Positions 43,017-55,095 of a DNA stretch of 64,000 bases are shown piece by piece. The notes under the pieces were generated by a model. The model was not told the origin of the DNA. It saw only the letters and a program-made list of their open reading frames with translations, and did no database searches. The DNA is taken from contig NC_080176.1 of assembly GCF_950295315.1 (NCBI RefSeq), positions 37,716,189-37,780,188 on the forward strand, given 5' to 3'. Made by a program: the position numbers and the translations under genes. The stretch's first letter is position 1. Every line of letters begins with the position of its first letter. The DNA comes from Erinaceus europaeus (Eukaryota > Chordata > Mammalia > Eulipotyphla > Erinaceidae).

Positions 43017-43129
43017 AATTTGATATATATTTTAACAAGCAAGATTTGGGAAGACTGTATTAATTTCTGGTATCACATGGAAGCCATATAGACTGTTACA
43101 GAAATTCATTCCCAAACATGAGACCAGAG

Positions 43130-43540
43130 CTGGGTGAGGTAAAAAAAAAAAAAAGAGAGAGAGATTTTATACACTGCTGACTGGGCAAGAGAACTGAATA
43201 ATTTCCAGACAGATTCCCTGTGCCCCTCATAGGGGTGACTTCCAGCTTTATAGGATTTTACAAGCCTGGTTACATTTCAGTTACAAACAAGCAGGACAAG
43301 ATCAATTAGTTTTCACAGGGATGTAGTCAGGGTTAATGTTTTACACTGACACAATGCAACTGGGCTCTGGAGTGGAGGGGCATGGAACTTATCTCAGGCC
43401 TGAATTGCCCCCTGGTGCCAGCCAGCCTGAATTCTTCCCGAAGGGTTGTTATCTCTCATGGATCCCTCAGGCTGTTTTGCTTAGTAGTGTGGGAGTGGGT
43501 GCAGCAGCCTCTGATTGCTATAAGGCCAGGACATGAGGGA
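43130..43540 (-). mobile_element. possible old LTR
   Basis: A-run followed by TTTTATACACTGCTGACTGG, CTTCCAGCTTTATAGG and moderately GC-rich sequence to 43540; no coding potential. Organisation resembles a degraded LTR, but no clean ends or duplication were found. Confidence 0.3.
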
Positions 43541-43890
43541 AATATGAACACAGGTTAGGACAGAGAAATATGCATGTATTATCTACATCAAGACAACACC
43601 AAGAAAATGCTTTGATGCTTCTTTTTCTAAAAATAAAGACTACAAAAATAGGCCAAGGAGACCCATTCAGTGGTTCTCTACATGTATAAGGTTCTAGGCT
43701 TACTCCATAGAGCTATATAACAATTTAAAAGTAAAAATAAAAAGCAGTATAGATTTTAATCTGAGTATTTCTTTAGTCTAAGTGTTTAAAGTATCAAATT
43801 TATAAACTGAATTCAGACCTTTGGCTTAAGTTGTTTAAGCAGTTTGAAATACAATTTTCTATTTATTTTTCTTCTTTTCTTTCTCTTTTA

Positions 43891-44178
43891 AAAATATTTA
43901 TTTATTTTCCCTTTTGTTGCCCTTGTTTTTTTATTGTTGTTGTAGTTATTATTGTTGTTATTATTGATGTCATCATTATTAGGTAGGACAGAGAGAAATG
44001 GAAAGAGGAGGGGAAGACAGAGACAAGGAGAGAAAGACAGACACCTGCAGACCTGCTTCACCGCCTGTGAAGCAACTCCCCTGTAGGTGGGAAGCCGGGG
44101 GCTTGAACCCGGGTTCTTATGCCGGTCCCTGTGCTTAGAGCCACATGCGCTTAATCCACTGCACTACTGCCCAACGCC
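43891..44178 (-). mobile_element. hedgehog ERI SINE, short form
   Basis: CCCTTTTGTTGCCCTTG, CTGCAGACCTGCTTCACC, GGGGGCTTGAACCCGGG, CACTGCACTACTGCCCAAC. Duplication CTCTTTTA at 43883-43890 and 44179-44186. Confidence 0.92.
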
Positions 44179-45020
44179 CTCTTTTATTTACTTTATTTTT
44201 TTTTACTATTAAGTTATGTATAAACTAGACCAGATGGATCATTATCATTTGGTCCTGTCACCACCTAAGATACTGATGTTAGTAAATATCAATAAATGGT
44301 ATAAAGCATAGTAAGATCAATTATAGTAAGGTAAATCCCAATCATGGATTTCCAAAGAGAAACAAGCTTCCAGCTAACTTGGTTATAATATTTATATATA
44401 ATTGCCTTTAAAAAAAAATCCCAAGACTACAAGAAACCTTCCCCATTCTCTTTTAAATCCTTATTTCTTCCAGTCCTGGAACCTCTAAGACTTTGCTTGT
44501 AATTCCTGATGCCTTTCCTCTCAATTCCTTTACCCTGCTATACTGCCTGCCTCTGTTGACCTCAACTGAATCAATACAACCAGGACTACCACACCACGCT
44601 ATGCTGCCACCTCCCTTCTGCTTCAGATTGTATCCAGAGATGCCAAGCCAGAGATGTCAGCCATCCAACTCAAATAATCTAGTGAGACTTTCCTAACAAA
44701 AGGGGACTACATAGCTCCACTTTAGATGGTACTTTCCCTAGCAAAGTTACAGATCTCAGATACAGGCCAGGGCCTAGGAGACTGGCTACACTTATAAATG
44801 TATCCATAAGTTAAGGGCAACTATATACCTCAAAATGAAAGTGTTTGATAGTTCCCTGTGATTAGATTTAGAACTATTTAGTTCAGCAGTCTAGTAGAAA
44901 GGCCTAAAGAGGTCACCATAAATTTTCTTATAAAATATGTTAGGCTTAGACACCGTCCACTCCTACCCCCTACTTCACTTCCTTAATTACACACACAAAA
45001 GAAGAAAGATTCATCTCTTA

Positions 45021-45345
45021 AAAAATCCCACCAATGTGTCCTGGAGCTCTGCTTCCCCAGAGACGCACCCTACTAGGGAAAGAGAGAGGCAGACTGGGAG
45101 TATGGACTGACCAGTCAACGTCCATGTTCAGCGGGGAAACAATTACAGAAGCCAGATCTTCCACCTTCTGCAACCCACAACGACCCTGGGTCCATGCTCC
45201 CAGAGGGATAGAGAATGGGAAAGCTATCAGGGGAAGGGATGGGATATGGAGACTAGGTGGTGAGAATTGTGTGGAGTCGTACCCCTTCTACCCTATGGTT
45301 TTGTTAATTTATCCTTCCTTAAATAAAAATAAATTTAAAAAAAGA
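45021..45345 (+). mobile_element. family X retroposon, truncated copy
   Basis: Starts within CACCAATGTGTCCTGGAGC and runs to CCTACCCTATGGTTTTGTTA and the A tail. Together with the adjoining reverse SINE it is bracketed by AGATTCATCTCTTA (45007-45020 and 45569-45582). Confidence 0.87.
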
Positions 45346-45361
45346 ATGTAACTCATTCAAA

Positions 45362-45568
45362 AATTTTTATTATCATTATTTATTGGATAGAGATAGCCAG
45401 AAATCAAGAGGGAAGGGCGTGATAGAGAGGGAGAGAGGCAGACAGACACCTACAGTCCTGCTTTACTCACAAAGCTTTCCCTTTGAAGGTGGGGATGGGA
45501 GACTTGAACCTGGGTCCTTGCGCACTATAATACATGTGCTCAACCAGGTGTGCCACCACCTGGCCCCT
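45362..45568 (-). mobile_element. short tRNA-type SINE, minus, in family X tail
   Basis: TTTATTGGATAGAGATAGCC, GACACCTACAGTCCTGC, GACTTGAACCTGGGTCC, CACCACCTGGCCCC. Confidence 0.85.
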
Positions 45569-45904
45569 AGATTCATCTCTTAATCACTTTTGACAGCATC
45601 AGCATTGTTATCACCCCATGATAATCTTTAGAAGAAACACTGTTATACAGTTGGCCAAGAAATATACCAAAAGAATTAGAATTAGCATATATTTAAAATC
45701 AGAGTTCTACAGCATTTTGATAGGAAAGAGAATATGAATTTGTTTTAGCATTGTTTTGCTAAAAACAAGGTAATTAGCAAGAACACCTGCACCAACTATA
45801 GCCAGAGCTGAGCAGTGTTCTGGTCAAAAGAAAAAAGAAAAACAAGATTATGGAAATAGCTACTTCGGAGGGGAGTGGTCAGAAATAATGCTGAGGAGAC
45901 AAAA

Positions 45905-46083
45905 ATGACAACTAGAATCTAGCAGCTAGCTCACCTGGTAGTGCATGTCTTATCATGTGAGGCCCAGGATTCAAGACCTGCTACCGTATGGAATCACCAC
46001 AGACAGCAACAGACTGCTGGAGTACTGCTGTGGTGTCTCTCCCTTTCTTTCTTCCCTATCTTGCTCCCTTCCCTCTAAAATAA
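45905..46083 (+). mobile_element. short tRNA-type SINE
   Basis: AGCAGCTAGCTCACCTGGTA head, CAGGATTCAAGACCTGC box B, CAGCAACAGACTGCTGGAG core, CCCTCTAAAATAAAAG tail. A second degraded SINE follows to about 46188 with an A run. Confidence 0.65.
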
Positions 46084-47009
46084 AAGACTAAAAATCAGCC
46101 TCCTAAGGCCCCAGCAGTAGCATCTACACATGCATGAAGCTATGGGTTCACTCCCTTCCCCTGGTATTACCAAAAAAAAAAAAAAAAGGCAGGGATTAAC
46201 TAGATACATTTTTTAATATACCATGCCTTGCCATATTTTGTGATTTAGACTTTTTAATAATTTAAATACTTTCTACTACTGAAAAAAATAAGGGGAATTC
46301 CTAAAACTTGAAAGCAAATGAACAGTATCTGCATGACTGGTCAGCAGTTTCACCACAATAAAAGCACTTTTACAAATACTTTACCCAACACAAATGGAGT
46401 ATATTAAAAGGGTAAAAGGAACTATGTGAGCTGTATATGAAATATATATTAGAACAAAGCAAATAGATAATTACGTTGTCATCTGAGATCATGAGCTATA
46501 AAAGAAGTCAGAAGAATAATGGAAAAAAAACTTATAAATAGGTATTAACTCTTAAATTTTTTTCTCTAGAGAAAAAAGGGGCTTTTTAAAAAATCTCTCT
46601 AGTCAAATAAGACTAGAAACTATAGTTAACCCAAGAGTACAAACATTCTTGCTATTCAGATTGCTATAACTAAGTATTTCCTACTAAGATGAAATATGAC
46701 TATTGGTCCAGGGCAGAAAATATACCACGTAAGTGTGAAACATCTCTTTGCATCAAAAAGCAAAGTGGCTATCCATTAAAGACAGCTGTATTATTATATG
46801 CAAATTATATCTCTAAAAAAAAGAAAGAAAATCAACTAGAAAGAAGCTCATTGAAAGACATAGAAGTCAGCATAGAGGGGAAAAAGCAACTATGATAGAT
46901 TTAAGTGATCAGTCCAAGTGTATTCACACACCACCACCTCTTGAAGAATGTTAACAAACCAATGTAATTTATAAAGTGGTTCAGAGACATTCTTATAGAA
47001 AAAGATTAA

Positions 47010-47280
47010 TGTTTATGAGAGAGAGAAAACCAGAGCACTGATCCAGCTAGCATGGCAGTAGGGATCAAACCTGAGACCAACACACGCAAATCCTGGCTAT
47101 GGCTAAGCTAAGGTTCCCTTCCTTCCATCCTCCCTCTCCTTCATGAGAGAGACAAAGAAAAAGAGCAGATCGGAGAGTGAGGGAAGGAAAGAAAAAAACC
47201 AGAGCACTGCTCACCTCTGGCATATGGTGGTGCTAGGGATTGAACCTAGGGCCTCTGAAACCTCAGGCACCAATCCTGTC
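47010..47280 (-). mobile_element. two degraded short SINEs, minus
   Basis: Two purine-rich segments with ACCAGAGCACTG and box-B complements GATCAAACCTGAGACC (47068) and GATTGAACCTAGGGCC (47237). Confidence 0.6.
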
Positions 47281-47419
47281 TTAAAGGTTTCAAACTCAAA
47301 TGGAATGGAATTGGGGTCAGTATAGCAGGTGGACACATGGGCCTCTGAGCCTTAGCTAGTGCTTGCAAAAGAATGACTTCTCTTTTGTTTTTTAAATTAA
47401 TCTGGGAAGAGGTAAATTC

Positions 47420-47989
47420 CTTTTTTTTAAACTTGCTTTTTTAAAAGTTATCTTTATTTATTTATTGGATAGAGGCAGTCAGAAATCCAGAGGGATAGAG
47501 ACAGAGAAATTGAGAGGGAAGGAGGAGCTAGAGAGGAAGAGAGACAGAAAGACACCTTCAGCCCTGCTTCACCACTTGGGAAGCTTTCCCCTTGCAGATG
47601 GGGACCAGGGGCTTGTAATGTATGCACTTAACCAGGTGTACTACTGCCTGGCCCCTCTCAGTTTCTCTTTATCCTATCAGGAGGGTAGGGAAGGGGGAAG
47701 GATTTGTCATTTTGGCAACAAGTTCCAGCCATAACTCGGATGGATGGATGGATGGATGGATGGATGGATGGATGGATGGATGGATGGATGGATGCATGGA
47801 TAAATGCATGGATGAGGGAGGGAAGAGGGACATAGAGAGGGAGACAGACAGGTACCTGCAGACCTGCTTCACCACTGGCAAAGCTTCCCCCCTGCAGGTG
47901 GGGACAGTGGGGGGATGCACACACACATTTAAACTCAGGTCCCTGTGCACTGTAACGTGCGCTCAACCAGGGTGCCACCACCTGGCCAG
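47420..47989 (-). mobile_element. compound of two short SINEs with (TGGA)n
   Basis: Two reverse SINE copies (47430-47656 and about 47800-47989), both ending CACC(A/T)CCTGGCC-like or GCCTGGCCCC, with about 75 nt of other DNA and a (TGGA)n tract between. The whole is bracketed by a perfect 13-bp duplication AAGAGGTAAATTC (47407-47419, 47990-48002), so one copy landed inside the other or its tail. Confidence 0.8.
47738..47802. repeat. (TGGA)n microsatellite
   Basis: About 14 units, with TGCA variants after them; it creates spurious long frames of Trp-Met-Asp-Gly on plus and His-Pro-Ser-Ile on minus. Confidence 0.97.
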
Positions 47990-48299
47990 AAGAGGTAAAT
48001 TCTGTGGGGTAATATGTTGCATCTCCGAATGATTTATGGCAAAAACATTGGCAATTCAACCTGGTGTGATGTAATTATGACTCTAAACACATGTCATCCC
48101 TCTTCCTTTTGTTTTTGACTTCCTACCATATTATGTATGAGTCTCTGAACTACCAGCTCACTCATCCTAGGTCAGATAAACTGTTAGAAAAGTAGCCTTC
48201 ACCAGACAAGCTGGCACTCTCTTTTGCTGGCTGACGCATCTCCACATGTGTTCTTTGTACAGGAGATGAGTGTCATGTGTAATTAGATTGGCCTGTTGG

Positions 48300-48798
48300 G
48301 GCCCTTTGGAATATAACTAAAATATGCCTACTAGCTATCTACAAAGTGGAGGACCCCTCTAACTCTTCATCTGCACTATTCCAGTCTTTAAGTTCATGAC
48401 TGATCAACAATTTGTTTGGCTTTGTACGTTAACTCTCTTTTCAACCACCAGGTTCCAGATGCTAGCATGATGCCAACCGGACTTCCCTGGACAGACAACC
48501 CCACCAATGTGTCCTGGAGCTCCAATTCCGCAGAGCCCCACCTTACTAGGGAAAGAGAGAGGCAAGCTGGGGGTATGGATCAACCAGTCAATGCTCATGT
48601 TCAGTGGGGAAGCAATTACAGAAGCCAGACTTTCCACCTTCTGCATCCCACAGTGACCTTGGGTCCATACTCCCAGAGGGTTAAAGAGTAGGAAAGCTAT
48701 CAGGGGAGGGGATGGGATACAGAGATCGATCTGGTGGTGGGAACTGTGTGGAGTTGTACCCCTCTTATATTATGGTTTAGTCAATGTTTCCTTTTTAA

Positions 48799-48845
<47 letters not shown>

Positions 48846-48847
48846 AT
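48300..48847 (+). mobile_element. family X retroposon, longest copy with duplication
   Basis: 548 bp from GGCCCTTTGGAATATAACTA to an (AAAT)n tail at 48797-48847. 15-bp duplication AGATTGGCCTGTTGG / AGACTGGCCTGTTGG (48285-48299, 48848-48862). It shares the whole 3' 420 bp with the copy at 22420. Confidence 0.9.
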
Positions 48848-49034
48848 AGACTGGCCTGTTGGCTTCTTCCCTCTGCTTTGGCCACTGCCATCCAACATGC
48901 CTTTTGCTCCAGGTGTATGACCTCTGCCACCTTCTGATGACCGACATCTGCAGTTTCAGGATAGCTAGTAATCTAATTAACTACAGAACGGTGGTGCCCT
49001 TGCTCAACCATGACACCTCTTTGAGTAATAAGCA

Positions 49035-49040
<6 letters not shown>

Positions 49041-49076
<36 letters not shown>

Positions 49077-49230
49077 CTCTCTCTAGATTTTATTTACTTA
49101 TTCATGAGAAACAGGAGGAGAGAGAGAAAGAACCAGACATCACTCTGGTACACCTGCTGCCAGGGATTGAACTCGGGACCTCACACTTGAGAGTCTAGTG
49201 CTTTATCCACTGTGCCACCTCCCGGACCAC
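49041..49230 (-). mobile_element. short tRNA-type SINE with (TC)n
   Basis: (TC)n at 49041-49086, GATTTTATTTACTTATTCAT, ACCAGACATCACTCTGG, GATTGAACTCGGGACC, GCCACCTCCCGGACC. Duplication AGCATCTCCT at 49031-49040 and 49231-49240. Confidence 0.9.
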
Positions 49231-50270
49231 AGCATCTCCTTTCTCTACTGCTCCTTCTAGTGCTGTCACTGGCTCCTTTTTGATCTCTAGTCTTTTTCAC
49301 TCTCCCTCTTTGTCTCTGAGACAACTCTATATTTAGCTGCTGTGTGGACTTCTTGGGATAATATTCCTTCCTTTTATTACAACTACATTCCAAAGCAAAT
49401 AAGCAAGAGGAAAGAGAAGAGCATAAATAAACAGTATTTAACCATTGCCCCCTCAGGTCCTGCACCACAAAGCTGACTAATTCTGAGCAGGACTCTGGCA
49501 CTTGCTTCTACCACTCCTGCATCCTGTGGAAATCACTGGTGACCCCATTCACAACATAACAGTAAAGGAATTATCCCAGCTATTTCCTGACAGATAGGGT
49601 GTCTTTCTATTTAGAGCACCAGAGGACACATGGTGACTTGTCAGCTTAAAACTCTGGAACCAGATAAAATATCCCATAACTTGTCTTCCATGTCAGAAGA
49701 TATGAAAAATAAGGTGGTTTTGTCCTACTGATTAAATATTTTCAGAATTAAATATTTTTTATTTCCCACTAAGGTTTTTCCACTATAATTTTTAATTCTT
49801 GGAAGATAGTGTCTTAGTTTATGTTTTCAATATTTTGTTAATGTCAACCTGTCAGTATACTCCTTGTATGGATTTTTCACACACTTAAGACAGCTGACAT
49901 TTAGTTACCTAATAATGGAACTTTAAAGCAGTTACAAAGAATAAATAAAAAGTCAATTACTCTTGTGTGGAGTTCTAATCTTCCATTTCAAGAAAGTAAA
50001 TATTAAAGATTCTTAGTCACATATACTAAGGAATAGAAGGCTTTATTCATATAAATACATGAGTGTAAGTATGTTAATAAGAATGAGCTAAAAAAAAAAA
50101 CAGTCCCTACATCACATATGTACATGTGAATGTACATCACATATCTTCTGTGAGAAATCTTTCCCTATCTCAGTTACAAAGACAATGTTTATTTTCTTTT
50201 GAAAGTTTCTTCATATCAAAGTGCTTGATTCCTCAAGAATTTATACTTTTGAGTATAAAACAGGGATATC

Positions 50271-50544
50271 GGGAGTCTGTTGGTGCAGCGGGTTAAAAGG
50301 ACTAGCGTAAGGATCCTGGTTCGAGCCCCTGGCTCCCCACCTGCAGGGGAGTCGCTTCACAAGTGGTGAAGCAGGTCTGCAGGTATCTGTTTTTCTCTCC
50401 CCCTCTCTGTCTTCCTCTCCTCTCTCCATTTCTCTCTTTCCAATCCAACAACAACGACATCAATAACCACAACAATGTTAAACAACAAGGGCAACAAAAG
50501 GGAAACTAAATAAATAAATATAAAAAAAAACTTTAAAAAAAAAA
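50271..50544 (+). mobile_element. hedgehog ERI SINE, short form
   Basis: GGGAGTCTGTTGGTGCAGCG head with part of the anticodon-side region deleted, TGGTTCGAGCCCCTGGC box B, CACCTGCAGGGGAGTCGC core, CAACAAGGGCAACAAAAGGG tail region. Confidence 0.92.
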
Positions 50545-51089
50545 GGATGTCTGTTTTGCTCCATATGCCATGACTATCATGACTATCTTTTTTTAACTGA
50601 TCTGCTATGGTATCTCTATTGCATACACTGGGTTTTCTTGGTATGTCTGGGTCTTTGAAATTTTTTCTTTCATTCTACAAGTCAGTCAGTCTCTGGAACT
50701 ATTCTGTAGGAAGGGCTTGTATCTATTTTGATATCTGATAAGAAAATGTCTATCTTTGTCCATCTTGGTTCTTGAACAGTATCTTAGCTCTTCAAAGCCC
50801 TGTGTGATCAACTGTACATTTGAGAATATATTTTTCAATGCCCAAGGAAAAAAAGTCAAGATTTTAATTAAAATTACACTGATTCTACAGACCAGTTTGG
50901 CAGAAACAATTTCATACCAATGATTTTTTTACTTCAGTAAGTTTTGTGCCTTTCATTAAAATTTACTGTTATGCTTCAGAATAAATCTGAGTAAAAAATG
51001 TGTTTTCCTAATTGCTGTTCTAAGTATTTTTCTCCCCTAGTTTTAAGTGTAGCTTCTGTTTGCTAATGATGCTTAGAAATGTAATTAGC

Positions 51090-51365
51090 GGGAGTCGGGT
51101 GGTAGCGCAGCGGGTTAAGCGCAGGTGGCACAAAGCACAAGGATCGGCGTATGGATCCTGGTTTGAGGACCCATACCGGCTTCCCACCTGCAGGTGAGTC
51201 GCTTCACAGGCAATGAAGCAGGTCTGCAGGTGTCTATCTTTCTCTCCCTCTCTGTCTTCCCATCCTCTCTCCATTTCTCTCTGTCTTATCCAACAACAAC
51301 AACAATAACTACAACAATAAAAAACAAGGGCAACAAAAGGGAATAAATAAATAAATTTTTTAAAA
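51090..51365 (+). mobile_element. hedgehog ERI SINE, short form
   Basis: GGGAGTCGGGTGGTAGCGCA head, CACCTGCAGGTGAGTCGC core, AAACAAGGGCAACAAAAGGG tail region. Duplication AATGTAATTAGC / AATGTAGTTAGC (51078-51089, 51366-51377). Confidence 0.95.
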
Positions 51366-52242
51366 AATGTAGTTAGCTGATTTTTACATTAAGAACAACT
51401 CCACTAATTTTTTTTACACTAATAATTTCTTTGAACATACTTTAATCTTTACTTCTAATTTGTGTGAGTGTGTTCTATGTCTGGCTATGGTCTTCAAATA
51501 ATGCTAAATAGACAGATGATAGCAGATTTTATTTTCTTTTCTGACACTGTAAGAACTGTCTTTAAAATCTCATCAAATAAATTGTTGATTTTTAACTAAA
51601 TTCAAGAAGTTCCCTGCATCTGTGGCTTGCCGATTTGTTAATAATGAATAGTATTTTTGAATAGTTTTGAATAGTTTTGTTGCATGCCTTGCCTTTATCT
51701 ATTAGGACAATCATATGAACTCCTCCTTTAATTTGTAAGTGCTATAATTATTATTAGTAGTAACACAGGTCATAAAATAATAAAATACAACAATTTATAT
51801 CAAGCTACTAAGATGCCAAGTGGTTAGAGCTTAGAATATACTTTTAAAAATACAGCTAGAATAGAAAACTGATCCTATGGACTCTCAAGATGCCAAGAAG
51901 TGCTATAAATATATACCCAACTATAGCATCATGTAGGCTAACTGCCGACAAGGCAATTCACTGTACTTTTCTACATAACAAATGCTATAAAAATGGAAGG
52001 CTTGTTTTATATATTTGCAGTATTTATTGGTTATAAGATTTAAACAAAATTCTAATTCTTTTTGCTGATATGTTTCTAAAATTGACCTAGAAGCCCAAAC
52101 ACATCCCTCACACTAGAAAAAAAACACTGGCTGTGAGAGTACATGGTGTCAGTAAATGAGAGCGAATTAAAAAAATGATACTTTTCCCTCATGCCTACCA
52201 GTACTAATAATATATGTCTTCTTATTATCATAAGAATAGACT

Positions 52243-52447
52243 CATGGGCTGAGTGGTGGTGGCACATCTGGTAGAATGCATATATTACAATGTGCAAGGA
52301 CCCTGGTCCCAGGCTCCAGTCCCCACCTGCACGGGGAAACTTTATGAGTGGTGACGCAGGGCTGCAGGTGTCTTTCTATCTTTCCTTCTCCTAAGTTTCT
52401 TTCTATTTATATTCAAAATATAAATAAATAAATAAACATAAGATGCT
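52243..52447 (+). mobile_element. short tRNA-type SINE
   Basis: GGCTGAGTGGTGGTGGCACA head, GCACGGGGAAACTTTATGAG core, AATAAATAAATAAAC tail. Perfect 11-bp duplication AAGAATAGACT (52232-52242, 52448-52458). Confidence 0.88.
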
Positions 52448-53164
52448 AAGAATAGACTAAAATTCATTTGGAATATCTTCTTTTATATTAAATTATTATA
52501 ATACGTGCCTAATCATTTACGTCTCTTAAAGTCAGAACTTTTTAAATAATAGTCCATGATGTCCCCGTATAAATGGGGTAGTAAAGGAAACACGAGGGCC
52601 AAGCTTCTTCTGACGAAGAATAGACAGAACTAAAACAGGTCATTTATCCCTAGGATTTCTTATGGGGAAGGCAGACTGCTAAGGACTATGTGTACACTGC
52701 CACATTAAAAGGGAGCAGGACATAGTCGGAACGCTTTCTTACGTTACTTTCAGAGGAGGTGGGAGCTATTATTTCTGTAATACATAATCCAGAAAGTAAA
52801 GTTTAAACATTTCATTGTGTAGAAACAAAGTTGATGTTATTCCCACTGAAGTTGCAGATTGGGGAGATGAGAGGATCCTCCTCTTCAATTGTTGAAGATG
52901 GCTGAGATTTTAAGTTTCCCTACAAATGGTTTCATGGCTAAAGAATGAAAATGGTTGAGAATACTGGACTATTCTATCAGGCAACTAGCTAAGACATAGT
53001 TAAATATTTTCTTTTTCTTTTTTATTTTGCCATTTTCTTTCTCTTTCAGTGTTAAATATTGAAAGTTAAATATTTTCTAACATTTCTCATCTCACATTTT
53101 AAAATAAACACATTTCTCCCTTCTTAAATCAAATCTCCTTTGCATAACTCTCATTCCAGACTTA

Positions 53165-53362
53165 ACGGTGCATTGTACCAAAATAAAGGACACTGGGGTG
53201 GAGGGTAGGGGGGAGAGTTCAGGTCCTGGAACATGATGGCAGAGGAGGGCTTAGAGGGGGTTAAACTGTTAAGTGAAAAACTGAGAAATGTTACATATGT
53301 ACAGACTACTATATTTTAATGTTGAATGCAAACTATTAATCCCTCCAATAAAAAAAGAAAAA
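53165..53362 (+). mobile_element. LINE-1 3' UTR fragment
   Basis: GCATTGTACCAAAATAAAGG, GTCCTGGAACATGATGGC, TTAATCCCTCCAATAAAAAA; the head of a nested cluster. Confidence 0.88.
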
Positions 53363-53589
53363 ATCCCATAGGATATTATTTAAAGAAAGGGAAAGATTCC
53401 CAAAGAAATGGATCGATGTCCATGTTCATGGGTCAGAACAATAAATGTTGTTAATATGTCTATTCTCCCTAAGAACTTTAGAAATTTAAAGCAATTTCTA
53501 TCAAAATCCCAACAGCACTCATCAAGAAAAATTGTGTGGAAGCAAAAATCAAAATGAGTGTGAAACTCCAAAGAATAGCTGATGTAATT

Positions 53590-54230
53590 TGTTGGAGAGT
53601 GGACCCACTGCCTGGGAAGTCCAGGCCGTTGTTTCCATGAGGTCCGAGTAGGCTGACCCCAGGGTATTCCCCCTCCTGGTTGAGACAAAGGCAAGTTTTC
53701 CCGTACTAGTGAACTAATGATGGATGGCTTCTCCAGATGGGGGCTACCTTTCTGCAGATGCCCCTCCTCTTCCCTTAAAACAAAGGCTATGAATTACTGT
53801 ATATTGTGTTTGGCCAAACTTGAAAACCACTGCAAACTCCCGTTACTCAACTGTCCCCCTTCTCTGAAGTGACTGTAATTTACCCTGGGGAAAATTGCAT
53901 TGTGAGCTTGTGATCAAACCTTTTATGGTAACTCTTCACTGGTGATCAAACAGTTTGCAGGTCAAAATGTGACTATGCATTGTGTTGCTTTGTGTTTAGG
54001 TTAATGATTACCTTAACCTTCTACCTGTGCAATGGGTATATCTACTTGCTTTCTTCCTCAATAAATGGGTCACCCACTTCTCTGAAGGCTCTCCTGGAAC
54101 TCACTGTCTGCTTCTCTCTCAGTGCACGTCACCCCTCAACATGCGGAGCCACCTCGGGACTCCCAGGGGGCCGCTCTGACCTTTGCCACCAGTAGTCAGG
54201 GAGATGGGGGACCCAGAGCAATAGCCCACA
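53590..54230 (+). mobile_element. solo LTR of an endogenous retrovirus
   Basis: 641 bp, TGTTGG...CCCACA, with a perfect 6-bp duplication GTAATT at 53584-53589 and 54231-54236, the length expected of class II (betaretrovirus-like) integration. Polyadenylation signal AATAAA at 54060-54065, followed by about 165 bp of R/U5. No viral genes. It sits in an old L1. Confidence 0.85.
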
Positions 54231-54621
54231 GTAATTCTCAGAGAGAAAGAGAGACAGAGAGAGAGAGAGAGAGGTACTGTGTTCTCTGGTTTCCAGCTAT
54301 ACACTGAACCTATAATAATTTTTTTATGTTTGGTATTGTACCTGACACTCACCTAATGGACTAGAATATAGAGCTTAACCCTCTCAAAAATAATCTATAT
54401 AACACATGAGTCAAAACCATTCAATGAGGAGAAGAAAACTTTTTCATGAAATGTTGCTTGGTCAAACACGTGTAGAAAATGAAGCTAGGCATTCTTGCCA
54501 AATAATGTTATATGCCAAAATCAACTAAAGTTGATTAAAGACATGGACCTGAATCTATGAAACATGTAAAAGAATACACAGGTGAAATGCTTCAAGACTT
54601 TACTATCAAAGAGGTATTTGG

Positions 54622-54692
54622 GGACTGGGGTCACAGAACTTTAGTTGAGGGGGAGTGGTGTGGATCTATACCCCTATTATCCCATAGCTAAA
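54622..54692 (+). mobile_element. diverged family X 3' scrap
   Basis: GGGGAGTGGTGTGGATCTAT, ACCCCTATTATCCCATAG; resembles the last 70 bp of family X, with no tail left. Confidence 0.5.
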
Positions 54693-54703
54693 TCACTAAT
54701 AGA

Positions 54704-54860
54704 GACAAGCAGAGTGAAGTAGAGAAGGGGAGATATATTGGGAGAGAGGCCTGTAGCACTGCGTTAACTTTTGTGAAGCTTCCCCCAGCAGGTGGGGACC
54801 TCAGAGCTGATCCTGGATCCTTGCGCATGATAATATGCACACTCAAGCAGGTGCTCTGGG
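54704..54860 (-). mobile_element. short tRNA-type SINE, minus
   Basis: GAGTGAAGTAGAGAAGGGG, CCTGTAGCACTGCGTTAAC, CAGCAGGTGGGGACC. Duplication TAAATCACTAATA before and after. Confidence 0.85.
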
Positions 54861-55095
54861 CCTTTAAATCACTAATAACAAACTTTTTAGAAAAGATGTA
54901 TTTGGAGACTAATCCCATAGCAAGGGAAACTAAAGAAAGAATAAACAAAAGGTATTACATCTTATTAAAAAAGATTTTACACATCAAAGGAAACTTCTAT
55001 GAGAATAAAAAGGCAACCTAACAGTTGGGAGAAGATATCTGCATATCACATATCTGACAAAGAATTAATATAGGAAAATCCATAAAGAAATCATA

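Noticed and set aside
47622..48059. Frames of 93-136 codons with Trp-Met-Asp-Gly or His-Pro-Ser-Ile repeats
   Set aside because: They are translations of the (TGGA)n microsatellite inside a SINE compound.
53980..54352. Frames of 61-77 codons in the second solo LTR
   Set aside because: Overlapping short frames on both strands in the LTR R/U5 region and the adjacent (GA)-rich tract; not retroviral genes.
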